A DNA stretch of 64,000 nucleotides from Siphonodentalium dalli (Eukaryota; Mollusca; Scaphopoda; Gadilida; Siphonodentaliidae). The stretch is taken from assembly GCA_032622095.1 (NCBI GenBank), contig CP136064.1, positions 197,499,948 to 197,563,947 on the forward strand. Reading direction: 5' to 3'. Positions 24,101-33,754 of the stretch are shown piece after piece. The position numbers and the translations under genes are program-made. Under the pieces are notes generated by a model that saw nothing but the letters and a program-made list of their open reading frames with translations, was not told the origin of the DNA and ran no database searches. Numbering within the stretch: the stretch's first letter is position 1; the number at the start of each line of letters is the position of its first letter.

Positions 24101-24755
24101 ATATTGTTGCCCGTATACTGAAGATGTGCAACATGTGTATAGATGACGGAAATAATATTTTTTGACGGAGTTATTAACCCTTTTCGACTTTTTTAACAAA
24201 GCGGCATCGACTTGCCACGTTTTCGGGGGACACTGTGGTCGGCTGTCCTTTTATTATTTCTATATTCAGATAATTTTTCGATTCACTTTCTTACTATATA
24301 ATGTTGTAGCGATGCGCGTGGAATATGTCATCAGGAACGACGCTGTTAGATATATAATTGAGCGTAATATATGCCTCTTTAGTGCATGCTGGATGCGGAA
24401 TTCATAGCTTTCATTTTAAATTTGGTTTCTTTAAGGACCTCAGTAGTCCGGGTGAGTGGGTGGGACTGAGCCCCTATCGTAGATTTTCGTATCGCAGATT
24501 TTTCATATGCCATGTAAGTAGTTTCCAAATCCATGTTGGCTACTAAAATGTATATATACGTTCAGACTTTTAAACTGGACCAAAGATAAAGTATTTACCA
24601 AGACAAACAATTGTAACACAAAACTGAATAAATTATGTTTTTTTTCTGTTGCAGTTCTGGTATTCAATCCCGAGATCGACAATTGCGACTGGCCGAAGCG
24701 AGTCAGGCCCCCATGCGGAAAAATGAACGCTACATCCATAACGGATCTGGTCTGA
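1486..24755 (+). CDS. Gene 1: secreted two-domain chitin-binding (CBM14) protein, 4 exons
   Basis: Join 1486-1561, 7018-7171, 15108-15253, 24655-24755: 477 nt, 158 aa plus stop. Every junction has GT/AG and the phases (1, 2, 1) match at each join. Residues 1 to about 25 are a hydrophobic signal peptide. Domain 1 has cysteines at 34, 46, 52, 62, 75 and 85; domain 2 at 91, 106, 112, 123, 136 and 146. This is the six-cysteine spacing of CBM14/peritrophin-A, with the aromatic motifs TFYRC and KFYYTC before the third cysteine and LVFNPEIDNCDWP near the end. The family binds chitin outside the cell, stabilised by three disulfides per domain. Sequons N54-E-T and N150-A-T could be glycosylated. The introns are 5.5, 7.9 and 9.4 kb and are packed with transposons. 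Gene 2 downstream is a duplicate with the same exon plan. The gene model was assembled by eye and transcripts are not seen; the domain call is very secure. Confidence 0.88.
1573..1686. repeat. Foldback repeat in gene 1 intron 1
   Basis: Arms of about 40 bases around TCACTTAATTGAACTGGTGA are repeated inverted with about 35 bases between. It starts 11 bases inside the intron, so it could form a hairpin next to the donor site. From 1687 to 3140 no gene or known repeat was seen. Confidence 0.7.
3145..3177 (+). repeat. Poly(A) tract
   Basis: An uninterrupted run of about 33 A. Could be a retroposon tail; no element body was recognised upstream. Confidence 0.7.
3300..3807 (-). mobile_element. TTAA-flanked MITE family A, copy 1
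   Basis: Ends TTAAAGGCACGG and GTATCTTTAA, with the internal motif AACGCTCTTTAT twice around CCATATCAGGAAAACAG. About 508 bases with no coding capacity. Other copies: 5855, 7713, 17358, 45801, 46810/47628, 55293. TTAA flanks suggest piggyBac-type mobilisation. Confidence 0.82.
3815..4330. repeat. GC-rich modular repeat, left block
   Basis: Contains GGCGCCCCCAYGGGCCCGTG and TCGTCTCCGGTCGGTGTTAT twice each, about 300 bases apart. Related in inverse orientation to 62273-63144. Much more GC-rich than its surroundings. Confidence 0.75.
5855..6358 (+). mobile_element. TTAA-flanked MITE family A, copy 2, inside the LINE
   Basis: TTAAAGGTACGG at the left end and CGTGCCTTTAA at the right. It interrupts the LINE coding remnant, so it is younger than that LINE. 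Nearly identical to the inverted copy at 17358-17859. Confidence 0.88.
6603..6629. repeat. (TA)n microsatellite
   Basis: Pure TA run inside the LINE remnant; a similar short run lies at 6972-6988. Confidence 0.85.
7018..7171 (+). CDS. Gene 1 exon 2: first CBM14 domain
   Basis: Acceptor TTCACAG at 7011-7017 and donor GTGAGT at 7172. It encodes a complete six-cysteine domain (the last cysteine lies in exon 3). The pattern DC..VKDGLY, then DCTTFYRC, then CP and WC is typical of peritrophin-A. It enters in phase 1 and leaves in phase 2. The acceptor lies within about 50 bases of the apparent 3' end of a LINE fragment. Confidence 0.9.
7352..7570. mobile_element. Double-hairpin MITE, partial copy
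   Basis: Begins TTAAACCTTTCATG, then two inverted-repeat hairpins built on AATGCATTCTC and GCGAGTCGCC. The right end is degenerate after CACTGGCACAG. Other copies: 27241, 34481, 49841, 53659, 58415. Confidence 0.75.
7713..8220 (+). mobile_element. TTAA MITE family A, copy 3, right end lost
   Basis: Starts TTAAAGATACGGGCGGCG and keeps the internal CATAAAGAGCG and AATAAAGAGCGTTT motifs. It stops at GAATATTT, where a Helitron-like element begins. Confidence 0.82.
8221..8466 (+). mobile_element. Short Helitron-like element
   Basis: Bounded A|TC...CTAGT|T, with the hairpin CCCGAACGAAGTCGGG 8 bases before the CTAGT end. These are Helitron termini. Non-coding; the 3' end matches two longer elements at 19972 and 21266. 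Confidence 0.72.
8468..8537 (-). mobile_element. Fragment of TTAA MITE family B
   Basis: Matches the right end of the element at 44091-44440 (CCGGATTTAGTGTACA, then TTAA). Only the end survives. Confidence 0.65.
8688..8960. mobile_element. TTAA MITE family C, copy 1
   Basis: Inverted ends of about 75 bases beginning TTAAAGGTAATCAATC with an internal GGGTAAAAAATATTTGAT. Related copies at 33120-33596 and 56048-56498. The stretch 8961-9351 holds nothing recognised. Confidence 0.8.
9352..9790. mobile_element. TTAA MITE family D, copy 1 (right end degenerate)
   Basis: Starts TTAAAGGCCCACTTAATTTT and contains the AGGAAGCTCCAAAACATT and GAATAACTCTATATTT blocks shared with copies at 28728, 44679, 45427 and 49242. 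Confidence 0.75.
10570..14435 (+). pseudogene. Decayed LINE ORF2: endonuclease and reverse transcriptase
   Basis: 10612-11361 has apurinic-endonuclease features: MSMNCRGLCD, CLQDVHF, LLNIYGPN, CGDFNIVLNQ after a stop at 10996, and RLDYFLVSE. From about 11700 come EGEKPSKYFLNIEK, RPISLLNVSYKI, QTGFISGRYI, CGQGDPISQYIF and a decayed YADD box (YAVD, near 12792). Late frames carry the LGRTIVLKSLILSK and CFFCGKVKETLKHL blocks. At least six stops or frameshifts. The order and motifs fit the L1/Tx1 group. It cannot make an active protein as it stands. Confidence 0.85.
12373..12463 (+). repeat. (CA)n microsatellite inside the LINE reverse transcriptase
   Basis: CA-rich run with CCC interruptions between the ADFIHIT and DFRKAID segments of the reverse transcriptase. 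It adds His-Thr codons in frame for part of its length. Confidence 0.88.
15108..15253 (+). CDS. Gene 1 exon 3: start of second CBM14 domain
   Basis: Acceptor TTTTCAG at 15101-15107 and donor GTAAGT at 15254. It encodes the last cysteine of domain 1 and the first four cysteines of domain 2 (GCKFYYTC, TRCPG). It enters in phase 2 and leaves in phase 1. An alternative donor two bases upstream (GTGTAA) would break the match to exon 4. The 3' end of a LINE insertion lies 107 bases upstream. Confidence 0.9.
15669..16215. repeat. Inverted-repeat element
   Basis: Left arm (TTCATCCCACCTCGACC, GGGCACCCATGCCATTTCT) and inverted right arm (GAAATGGCATGGGCACC, GAGGTGGGATGAAAGGG). Internal partial tandem copies. 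No coding. The stretch 15254-15668 holds nothing recognised. Confidence 0.7.
16507..16958. repeat. MITE-like inverted-repeat element, copy 2
   Basis: Second copy of the element at 587-1033; GCCTGAGTTTAGTGTGCC ends in inverse orientation and the same internal palindromes. Confidence 0.78.
17095..17352. mobile_element. TTAA MITE family E, copy 1
   Basis: Starts TTAACCATCTCTATACTAA, contains TTGTTGAACTTATTATCTGA, ends GGGTTAA. Related copies at 32464-32692 and 36869-37144. Confidence 0.72.
17358..17859 (-). mobile_element. TTAA MITE family A, copy 4 (inverted)
   Basis: TTAAAGGCACGTGAGGCC to GGCCAACCGTACCTTTAA; close to the reverse complement of 5855-6358. Starts only five bases after the previous element. 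No gene seen in 17860-18412. Confidence 0.88.
18413..18838 (+). repeat. 32-bp minisatellite, about 13 units
   Basis: Unit begins TGAATCCCGCCTAACCG and ends ACTGCATTACAT, period exactly 32. Single-base variants (GCATAC, GAATAC, GGATAC) are shuffled between units. Nothing recognised in 18839-19470. Confidence 0.95.
19471..19645 (+). repeat. Minisatellite of GAATACCGGTTAACAGAGGG type
   Basis: About six imperfect units of roughly 28-30 bases ending in TTAACAGAGGGTGAATACT. Related by sequence to the arrays at 18413 and 19802. Confidence 0.88.
19802..19920 (+). repeat. 31-bp minisatellite, about 4 units
   Basis: Unit GTATGAATCCTGAATACCG followed by ACTAACAGTGGT, period 31. Same motif class as the preceding array. 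Confidence 0.9.
19972..20430 (+). mobile_element. Non-autonomous Helitron, copy 1
   Basis: 5' TCTCCTATATATTTTGGAAC, 3' hairpin around GACGAAGTCGGGC, then CTAGT, inserted between A and A. It carries an internal duplication of the CGACCGATCCGGCTCAAA-type block. The same family as 21266-21550. No Rep/helicase frame. Nothing recognised in 20431-21265. Confidence 0.78.
21266..21550 (+). mobile_element. Non-autonomous Helitron, copy 2
   Basis: 5' TCTATTATATATTTTAGAAC and 3' CCCGGACGAAGTCGGGC hairpin before CTAGT, flanked by A on both sides. Shorter than copy 1 because it has only one internal block. Confidence 0.78.
21692..21775 (-). repeat. tRNA-like SINE head
   Basis: On the minus strand GCCGAAGTGGTTAGGTTGTGG resembles a tRNA(Leu/Ser)-type A-box region and CGAGTTCGAACCCCGAC a B box, about 45 bases apart. 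Downstream sequence does not end as a mature tRNA, so it is better read as a SINE. Confidence 0.5.
22363..23407. mobile_element. DNA element with about 210-bp terminal inverted repeats
   Basis: Left arm 22363-22575 (CCCGAGGGTTTCACCAAATC, GGAATGTTCCCTCAATGGG) recurs inverted at 23199-23407. The 620-base centre has no convincing coding frame. Non-autonomous, class unknown. No gene in 23408-23944. Confidence 0.8.
23945..24045. repeat. Repeat with GTCCCCCGAAAA palindrome and (CGTC)n tract
   Basis: GTCCCCCGAAAATTATATTT faces its inverse TTTTTGGGGGAC, then CGTCCGTCCGTCCGTC. Looks like an element terminus; the far end was not found. Confidence 0.45.
24655..24755 (+). CDS. Gene 1 exon 4: end of second CBM14 domain and stop
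   Basis: Acceptor CTGTTGCAG ends at 24654. Joined in phase 1 it restores CPGFLVFNPE and the DNCDWP motif, then two Pro and the last cysteine, followed by 11 residues and TGA. The stop is 8 codons past a possible glycosylation sequon. There is no low-complexity tail, unlike gene 2. Confidence 0.88.
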
Positions 24756-25039
24756 AGCCGGTGCATTTCACTTGGAATCCTATGCTTTGCACATATGATC
24801 ATGCAACCGAAGAGTGAAATATCTGCACGAGTTTGTGAAATTTGGAAAGTTAAGCTACGATGGAGATTATTTTTTTGTTTTCTCGGACTGGCTAATATCG
24901 TTTTGAAGATAAAGTTGTGTTGTATCCGTGATCATGACATGATAAATACGAGTTATTCTGTTATATATCTTTGTCTCCACGATATCCTTCCTTTGTAGTT
25001 TCACCCAGTCATATCTGTAAACTATACAATACCTGTACA

Positions 25040-25045
25040 ATTAAA
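25040..25045 (+). terminator. Possible gene 1 polyadenylation signal
   Basis: ATTAAA lies 285 bases after the gene 1 stop; an AATAAA lies at 25229-25234. Either could serve. Base composition makes chance matches likely. Confidence 0.3.
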
Positions 25046-26576
25046 CATATCTCTTTTCCTATTGTTCTGTGCGACAAATGACACCATTATAACAAACAAT
25101 CACCTGTCCACGAGATGCATGATATGCCATGAATACGTCGTTCAGTGGTTTTATTTTTTTTAAATAATTAAAAAATATATAAAATGTGACCGCGTCGTGG
25201 CCAGTGATACGGTCGTTATCGTTGTGAAAATAAAAATCGCGCGATTTAAACCGCAACGGATCACAGAAAACGGCCGTAATAATCGCGTGCTCGCGCCCGG
25301 TGTTAATTGGTCATAATTTGCTCGAAAATTAAGCAATATATGGCGCCCGGCAATGTCAGCATTCGTATTTGTTTTTCAATATTTTTCAAATATATCAACA
25401 CTATATTTAAACTAATGACCCATCGATACTAATGCTATATCAGATTAACTGCATCTTAGTAGAGGTGTTAACTGTTCTTAAACCATATAAAGCACCACTA
25501 ATATAATTATATTGTAAGAGTTTCATGAAATGATTGGTATTGATTGACCAATATTTTTTCAACTTTATTGAGGAATTAAAAAGTGACTTGCCAAAACTTT
25601 TGCCAAACGAAAATATTTTTTGTCAAATGTGAATTATTTTTGCCATTGGCAAGTGGCAGCGCGACCCCTGCTAATGGGCTATCCCATCAAATCATTTCGG
25701 ATACTGCAGAAGCGATTATCACGATTATAGCTTGTGTTTAATGAGATTTTGGCGTTCAAATGTCACAACCTCGAAATATGGTGACAGAAGTCACTTGAAC
25801 ACTTATATCATCTCATTACTTCATAGTGAAGTAGAACAAAATTATATAGAGCTCATTCGCTTTTTTTGCTGGAGTTATTTATATGGGTGGGGAAAAAACT
25901 ACGACTACACACTTCTGTGTGATATATATCTTGCCGCAATTTTACCGCAAGGTTCCCGGCCCTGAGAGTTGGATCCCCGGAACCGGGTCGATATGTGACA
26001 AAAGACAAATAATGTCAGGCATTAAACCGCCTTGGCACTTTTAGTTGGTACAGCATTTGTACTGTTCCGAAAACTAATCGGAATGGAACAAAACATATAA
26101 CGAATACAAAACCAGAAGCGTCGAAAACGGATCATATAAACGCAAGCGATCCACTTTGCTGGTAGAAATGTACCACATGTTAAAAGCTCCAATTTGATAA
26201 TATATACTAAGATAAGAGATTTCTCCAAAAAAAAATGGGCGAGAGAACTCAAGTTTTCAAATATCGGAAGTCTTAGCAATTAGTGCGTATTATGATACGC
26301 TTCAAAAACCAAGGGTGCCCCATCCGATTTGATACCTTAAAACTATACTTTTTTTATACAGGGACATTATATATGAGATCGAACATATACGAGTCCATCC
26401 ATTAATTGAATTAGTGCAAGCATTGGTTTATTTTGTCAGCCGTTTGTCCAATTGACACACTCCTTTCAAAAACAAAACTTACTAGTTTTCAAGACAAGAA
26501 AAAAAAAAAATTCCTTCCATAATGAATCCACTTGAAATAATATGCCAGTGAGTTTACTATATATATAGAGAATATC

Positions 26577-26702
26577 CAACGAGTTATGTTGGGATATAAG
26601 ATTTTATGAAACGAATATGATTCACAACTAGTTGTAGTCGAGTTGTGAATTAAATTTATCAAACGACTTTCATAAAATCTAATATCCCAACATAACGAGT
26701 TG
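26577..26702. repeat. Foldback element
   Basis: Arms CAACGAGTTATGTTGGGATA and inverse, about 50 bases each, with a further inner palindrome TTCACAACTAGTTG. Nothing else recognised in 24756-26576 between the two genes. Confidence 0.8.
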
Positions 26703-27240
26703 AAGATCTTGTATATCAGATGAAAAAACTAGAGCTTTATGCCTTTTTAACAAATCAAAATCCTTAAAAGAAGCTGCAAAAATGCATACATTTAAAGCGT
26801 TGGATAGACGCTTCTTAAGTTCAAAACCGTATACGACGGAAATATACCCCCCCCCATTGACTCTTTGTTTGTGTGTCTATTTTCGATAGTGCAACGCTGC
26901 TTTTCAAAATAATATTAATCCGCCTGAATCAATGTAAAGACGCGCGGTTATTATTGTAGGCGCGATGCCAAGTGATCCCGGAAGCACGCGCATATTCATA
27001 ACTGGTGAGAGATAAGGAAATATATAATGGCTTTTTAATGATATAGTATGGGTTTCGTGTGATATATAACAACGTCAGCTTTCAGTTTATGTTGAAATAT
27101 ACCGAGGATCGTTTATATGCGTACATCTAAGACTAAACCTAAAGCACTACAGATTTAAAAAATAGTAGACAATCGTCATTTTCTAGAAAATAGAAATCAG
27201 CTGGCTAGATTAATCCCGCTAAATAATTTCGTAATTGTCA

Positions 27241-27630
27241 TTAACCCTTAACCCAACAGAAGGGCCCTGTGCCAATGCATTATCTTATATATGCGAGTCG
27301 ACCATAGGTCGCCTCGCATATATAAGAGAATGCATTGGCTTAACACATTAAAAATTATAAAATTGTTAAAGAATGTATGAACAAATGGTAAAAAGTGTTA
27401 AAAAAAGTTTTTTTTTAGGCCAATGCATTCTCTTATATATGCGAGGCGACCTATGGTCGACTCGCATATATAAGAGAATGCATTGGCACAGGGCATAACT
27501 GTAACTATCACAATGTGGTCAAGGAGCCGGTTCCAATGATATCCATATTTGTATGGTTCTATTGAGACAGACCGAAGATATTTTAGGCTGTTTAAGCTTT
27601 ATTTGGCCGTTTTGTTGGGTAAAGGGTTAA
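27241..27630. mobile_element. Double-hairpin MITE, full copy 1
   Basis: Outer ends TTAACCCTTAACCCAACAGA and inverted TTTGTTGGGTAAAGGGTTAA. Two 69-bp near-perfect palindromes at 27271-27339 and 27419-27487, each running GCCAATGCATTCTCTTATAT to its inverse. A 77% AT spacer lies between. The following 27631-28237 is unique DNA upstream of the gene 2 promoter, with no repeat recognised. Confidence 0.88.
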
Positions 27631-28237
27631 GGTAAAGCGAAGATTTCTCATGTCATGCAAAATTCTAAACGAGCTGTCACTTTGACAATGATAATGTTTT
27701 GCGTTGCTAGTTTTCAAGGCAAGCTTCTAACTTTGCTAAATAATCGTTAACGTTAGGATTGTTAGTCCATAACTTTGGCTCATTTAATTGAGTCCCCAAC
27801 AATTGCCAAAGGACAAGTTCGTTTACAACTGCTTGACACATAAACGTGGCTAGAGATCATGTAGGGACATTAAGAGCTCGTTCCTGGTCTGTTTCCTCCC
27901 TCTGTTACGGAGGCTACAATGGCACATTAATCCAATGGTAAACGAACGGAGCTTTGGTGAGGATTAAAACGATTAGGGACGGCGGAGTTATACCACCTTA
28001 CATCTGCCCATCGCGTCTGCTCGAAATGTCGCGTCGAGTGCACCCTAATTTAGGGAACTTTGTTCTAATGCTATTCGAAGCTCATTAAAATTCCACCTAG
28101 GAGGACTATTTGCTCTGTCCCTGAGACTATTTGCTTGCGCACCCCTATGGGTAGCCATGACTTTTAATCGTCGTATGTGATTAAAGTCGGTAACTGACGT
28201 CGATATCCGGTGTTTGGCACCGGCAAAAAGCTTATAT

Positions 28238-28290
28238 CACGTGGCAAAATCCGGAATATATAAAACATCGTTCTCGATGGGTCTTCAGTC
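28238..28290 (+). promoter_or_regulatory. Gene 2 core promoter (E-box, TATA box, initiator)
   Basis: TATATAAAA at 28257-28265 is followed by TCAGTC at 28285-28290, an initiator match whose A (28287) sits 30 bases from the first T of the TATA box. That is the canonical spacing. A palindromic E-box, CACGTG, is at 28238-28243. The predicted leader is 54 nt with CCACCAAC before ATG. Use is inferred from position just ahead of the signal-peptide exon. Confidence 0.7.
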
Positions 28291-28340
28291 TGGAAAGCAA
28301 GCACTCTAAACCGTAACTGTGATCAGAACATACCACCAAC

Positions 28341-28374
28341 ATGATTGTTCCAGCCACAGCCGTCCTGTTCTTAG
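28341..28374 (+). CDS. Gene 2 exon 1: signal peptide start
   Basis: Eleven codons (MIVPATAVLFL) plus one base, then a GTGAGT donor at 28375. The rest of the signal peptide (GSVFA) comes from exon 2. The exon is too short to stand out as an open frame. It is supported by the TATA/Inr promoter, the hydrophobic content and the phase. Confidence 0.85.
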
Positions 28375-31300
28375 GTGAGTCTACTAGCATTTATACAGTA
28401 ATGCCCTAAGTAATCGACTCCTTAACCACAGCAGAATTATGGGCAACTTTTCAGGATTTAGTTGGAAATATGGCTCAGTGAGTGCTTTCGATGAATGGCA
28501 ACAAGCCATATTTCCGACAAAATCCTGAAAAGTTACCCAAAATTCTGCTGTGGTTAAGGGGTCGATTACTTAGGGCATTACTGTAACTATTTCTCTGTAT
28601 AAGTACAGCCCCCTTCTCTATACATGTGTCTTAATAGTCTCAACACGGCCTCCTGTTTATTGGCGAGTCTATAATGTCGTTACAACTCGTTCTCTGTATA
28701 TGTAAACCCCCTTTACTAGGCATTTGTCATAAAGGCCCATTTAATTTTCGAATCACCGATTTTTTTTTTATAGTGCCTTGATATACGGTTTTAGCAACAA
28801 TCTATGACATAATATATGATTAAAATACTATAATTAATCACCATTTGGAACGTCTGTGTCTCAGAAGGTGCTCATAGAGTAATAGAAATTAGCTGAAATC
28901 ATAGAAATATTTCCCCCGTCTCGCTCCAGAATGCAACAAAATTAAAACTAAGAAATAGAGTTATTCCCCTTCCATTGAAAATAATAGACTTTGCAGAATC
29001 TTAAGCACAAAAAATCACGTCGGTACATCAACAAAAACAACATGTTCAATTTATTACACCGCGAAAAGCTGATAATACAATGTTTTTGAGCTTTCTCTTT
29101 CGAATGGTTTATAATATGGCATATATTTTAGATAATGTGATCTGGGGGTTGGAAAATTAAGTGGGTCTTTAACCATTTCTTTACTGAATGAATTATGCTG
29201 AACTTATTATCTGAACATTTACTAAGGGAACTACTCGTCAATAACTATTTAGTATAAAACGCGTCAATAGGCTCGGCACGGCCCTGTCCTGTTCATTAAC
29301 GAGTCCACAAGCTTTACAAATCTCCCCCTATTCAAGTACACCCCTTCTCTATACATGTGCCTTAATAGTCCCTGCTCGGTCGGTTACTCATTTATACGAC
29401 TGCCAGGTTCATAGACAAGTCTGCTAGCATTGCAACTCTTACTACAAACGAGATTTGATATATTTTATGAAAAGGAAACGAATCAGGCCGGCCTGGGCTG
29501 GCCTGTATCATAGTATACATGAATGTATATGGAAACTTCGCAATGCGATGAAAAAAAATGGCAAATGAAACAATGTTAGCGTTTAATCAGAAACGAATAA
29601 TTCCTGGTAAATTAACATGGAAGAAGGTAGGGTGGGTGGGATACACATGAGCGTCGAATGGCTACAACATAATCAAGCTTGACCAAGTCTATTCGGGTAG
29701 ATGATTGTGCACGAGGAGCACGTGATGATTAGATTCGTGACCATTTATGTCGAGACAAACCCTTAAGAGGGAGGTAAAGTGGCAACATTTGAATGGGGAA
29801 TTCAGTGATAATTTTTTAGAAAAGATTGATCAAACCTTACAAAGCGCAGATGACCATATTATACCTTTTTGGAAAGTTTGAAGACTTATCTAGTGACAAC
29901 GCGAAGCGGAATTTTGATTTTCATCCCAGGTTGGATATTATTGAACATTATTGAAAAGTAGGTCACCATTGTTTATCATTATTTATCATTGTTTATAATA
30001 TTTCCATCAAATGTCACAAAACAAAACATAAAATGAGAAATCTGCTTTGCGTTGTCACTATAGATATATGCTCAAACATTCCAACAAGACGTGAAGTATT
30101 ATTCTACGGTTTGTAAATATTAAGTAATCTTGTCTTGAAAATTAACACTGAATTCCCCATTTAAATGTTGCCACTTTACCTCCCTCTTAACTTGCCAAAT
30201 CTCACATCAGGTTGAACCTCAATAAATACATGTATCGTGATCGTCTCACCATCACACACTCGTGCAACCGTTCCTTTGCATTTCAGCGGGAGAGCTATAT
30301 ATTTTTCTATATAATTATGTCCATTCTGTTCGTTTCACCTGATACAGACCAATGTTACTCTGTAGTAATACAAAACTATTAGTTAAAATTCCTCAGTGAT
30401 AAAGGGTATGTGGCATGCCACGCCAGTCGTTGAGGCATGCCAATATCCCATAATATGTCAAATATAGCGAATTATCGAAATATGAAATACCACGAAAAAG
30501 CGAAATAGGAAAATACAGCGAAATTGCGGAATAAAAAATGCATCGAAATGACGAAATAGCGCGAATTATGAAATAAGAAATTATTTTTATTAACTAAATA
30601 ACGGAGATATTTGAAGAAGTGTTTTTGACGAAATAACGGGGCATATTTGGAGAAGTTTTTTAAAGAGCGTACCCCAAACCTCACCCAAGCCCACCCACCC
30701 AAGAGAAGAATTTTACTTATATTTACAACAGTTGATCTATTGTGGTGTTGTTATTTCTAATACAAATCGCCGTTATTTCGTAAATATACATTCTTTATAG
30801 AGTTATTACCCTGTGGCAATGTTACGATTTTAGCTTGTCAATGAACATGTGGCATGCCTCAACGGCTGGCGTGGCATGCTACATACCCTATATCACTGAG
30901 GAATTTTAACTAATAGTTTTGTATTACTACAGAGTAATATTGGTCTGTATCAGGTGGTTCGTTTGCGGCAAATCGAATTAGAAATTTTGGGAGACTGAAT
31001 TTCTATATATTGCTGGTCAATTCCATGTCTTGTTGATCATTTGATTACCACCGACAATACATATAACGATGTATTAGTCGATACGTTTTTTTTAATCATT
31101 TAAAGACATATTATGGACTTGTTCGGTGCGATAAACTGATAAGTTAGTACTCAGGCGCTGTGCCAACCTGGGGAATGTATCAGTATACTAACATCGCCGA
31201 AAATTTCAAAGAAATCGACAATTCCACTCCATAGAAAACATTGTCTGAACTACACTCAGTTTTAAATATTTACATCTCGATTCGGGACACAACAATCCGC

Positions 31301-33723
31301 GATAAATTAACGCAAACGATTTCGCCATCCAGAGTCATCTCATTTAATTAATATATAAGAATGACGGTGTGTGGTGTCAATTTGGATTAATATTCGTAAA
31401 AATAACTACTTTGAGCCATAATATTCTCCATATCTATTTTATCACCATACCGGAGTGTTTCACATCACTTTAAAAGTGTTTGGAGATTCGTGAAAAGTAA
31501 TGCATTGAGATCCGTGCCATAGCTAATTTCACCACCAACGTGACATAGAAACACAACTGTATTATTCCCACGGCCGGTATCTCGAGTTCTCATACTCCGT
31601 CAACTCAAATGGAGCCACTTACTATAAATCTATTGAAGTGATCACATCCCATCGTAAAGTTAGCTTTGACACTAGAAGGAGCACATTAACCAAGTTGCTA
31701 ATATTTTTAACACCATCAGAGAGGGCGTCACCCTTATCCCGTGGATCTTGAATACCAGTTAATAGAGGGGGTGAATCCCGCGTACCGGTTATTATGTGCT
31801 TGTTCGTGAAACTGATAAGTTAGTAGTTAGGCGCTATGCCAACTGGAGGAATGTAACATTCTACTAACATCGCCTAAAATTTGAAGCAACTCAACCGTAC
31901 CACTCTTTAGAAAACATCGTCTGAACTGCGTTCAATTGTAAATATTTACTACTCGATTCGGGACGCATCTATTGGTGATAAACCAACGAAAACGATTTCG
32001 CCATCGAGCGTCACTACATTTAATCAATATATAAGAATGACGGTCTGTGTTGTCAATTTGGAAATAATATTTGTAAAAATTACTACCTTGAGCAAGATTA
32101 TTCTCCACTTCTATTTGATCATTCTGCCGGAGTGTTTCACATTACTTTAACAACTTGATGCTATAAAAGGTGCATATATACCAGCCTTGAATCCCGAGTA
32201 TAAGTTACAGAGGGTTATGAATCCTGCGTACAACGCCCGAATCGCGTGTACCAGAAAGGGTGGTTGACACCCTCATTAGGCACTCCAGCGATTGCGAAAC
32301 GGAGTGCATGATGTTGCCCGAACACGTGGGGTCATTTGGTACGTCTATCTCTACAGATTTTTTAAGCTACTTTTTTGGATCGGCAGTCATATATATGCAG
32401 TGTTACATGGTTTGTGATATAATCCCTATGTGATGTCTTCCAAAAAATAAAACACACACCACTTTAACCCTTTCTATACTAAATGGATTCCCCAAGTCCG
32501 TTTAAAAAGTGTGCATATATAGGAACAATCTTAATATTGATTAAGAGGGATGTTAAGGCGATAAAATCAGACGATAGATAAATAAAAATGAAGAAGGAGT
32601 CCAGTTTATTGAGGGAAATGTTAGGTATTAAGTTATTATAAGTTTATAATGTTTATAAAATAAGTTATTATAATTTATTATCTGAACATTTCCACATTCT
32701 AATGGGATGTTTTAAATTGTACTTATATAAATCATTATGGCATATAACCGATGAAATTATATAAAACCCCAACCAACTAAAACAGACTATGAAACTCGAT
32801 AATTGTATCGGATGTATTGGTGGCATTGGAGCACCCTCGTGTATAGCAAAACATGACTGAGCATGACTATACAACCTCTGAAACCATGCATGCCTATCAT
32901 ATTATATTATATTGCTTTATTGACAGTGTCATATTACCCCCGCGTGAGTTCGACATTAACGTTCAATTAATGTCATAGAGATGCCACTGTTTCTATGAAT
33001 GTTTTATGAATTGTTGTTATCTTTTCGCACAACAGTGAGTTGAACGGTCTCAACCTATGTTTGTCCACCATATGTGACAAAAGCCAGCAATTACTAGGCT
33101 CAATTTGAGATACCTCTCTTTAAAGGTACTCAATCCGATAAAACTCCTCTCAATTACTATTTCAATGGCTTCGGGGGTCAAAAATATTTGATTCGAGTCG
33201 ATGAAGTCACCCATCAAAGCTCAGATTTGTTAGATATCGATTTTAGAAATCTATTATTTTTCATTATCGGGAATACTATTTGGCCCAGAACTCAGTCAAA
33301 ATTGCGTTAAAATTACCACTTGATTTTAGAGTTATCCATCCTTGTCTGTTTGAATATATTTGGAGTACGCATCCAGAGCAGATTACGGCAGTTATTAGTA
33401 CTCATCTCGAGTTAATAACAAATTTCAAAAATCAATATATAATAACTCTGAGCTTTGTTTGATGGGTTCCTCGACTCGAATCAAATATGTTTTACCCCCA
33501 ACGCCAGAGAAATAGTAATATAGGACCCTCTGATCGGATTGTTGTTGTTGGAATCTGTTGAGATGGGGACCCTCTGTTCGGATTGAGTACCTTTAACATA
33601 TTCTGTTCATCACAAGTATATCTGCATCGGCATAGTGGTGTAGTTGTGTATTTTGGTCTCAAAGATTTTACTAATTACGGCTCGTTGAGTTTAAATGTGT
33701 GGTCTCTCTTCCCAGACACTTGC

Positions 33724-33754
<31 letters not shown>

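Noticed and set aside
30472-30702. Phe-rich 76-codon minus-strand frame resembling a membrane protein
   Set aside because: It translates the quasi-periodic CGAAATA repeat inside an inverted-repeat element.
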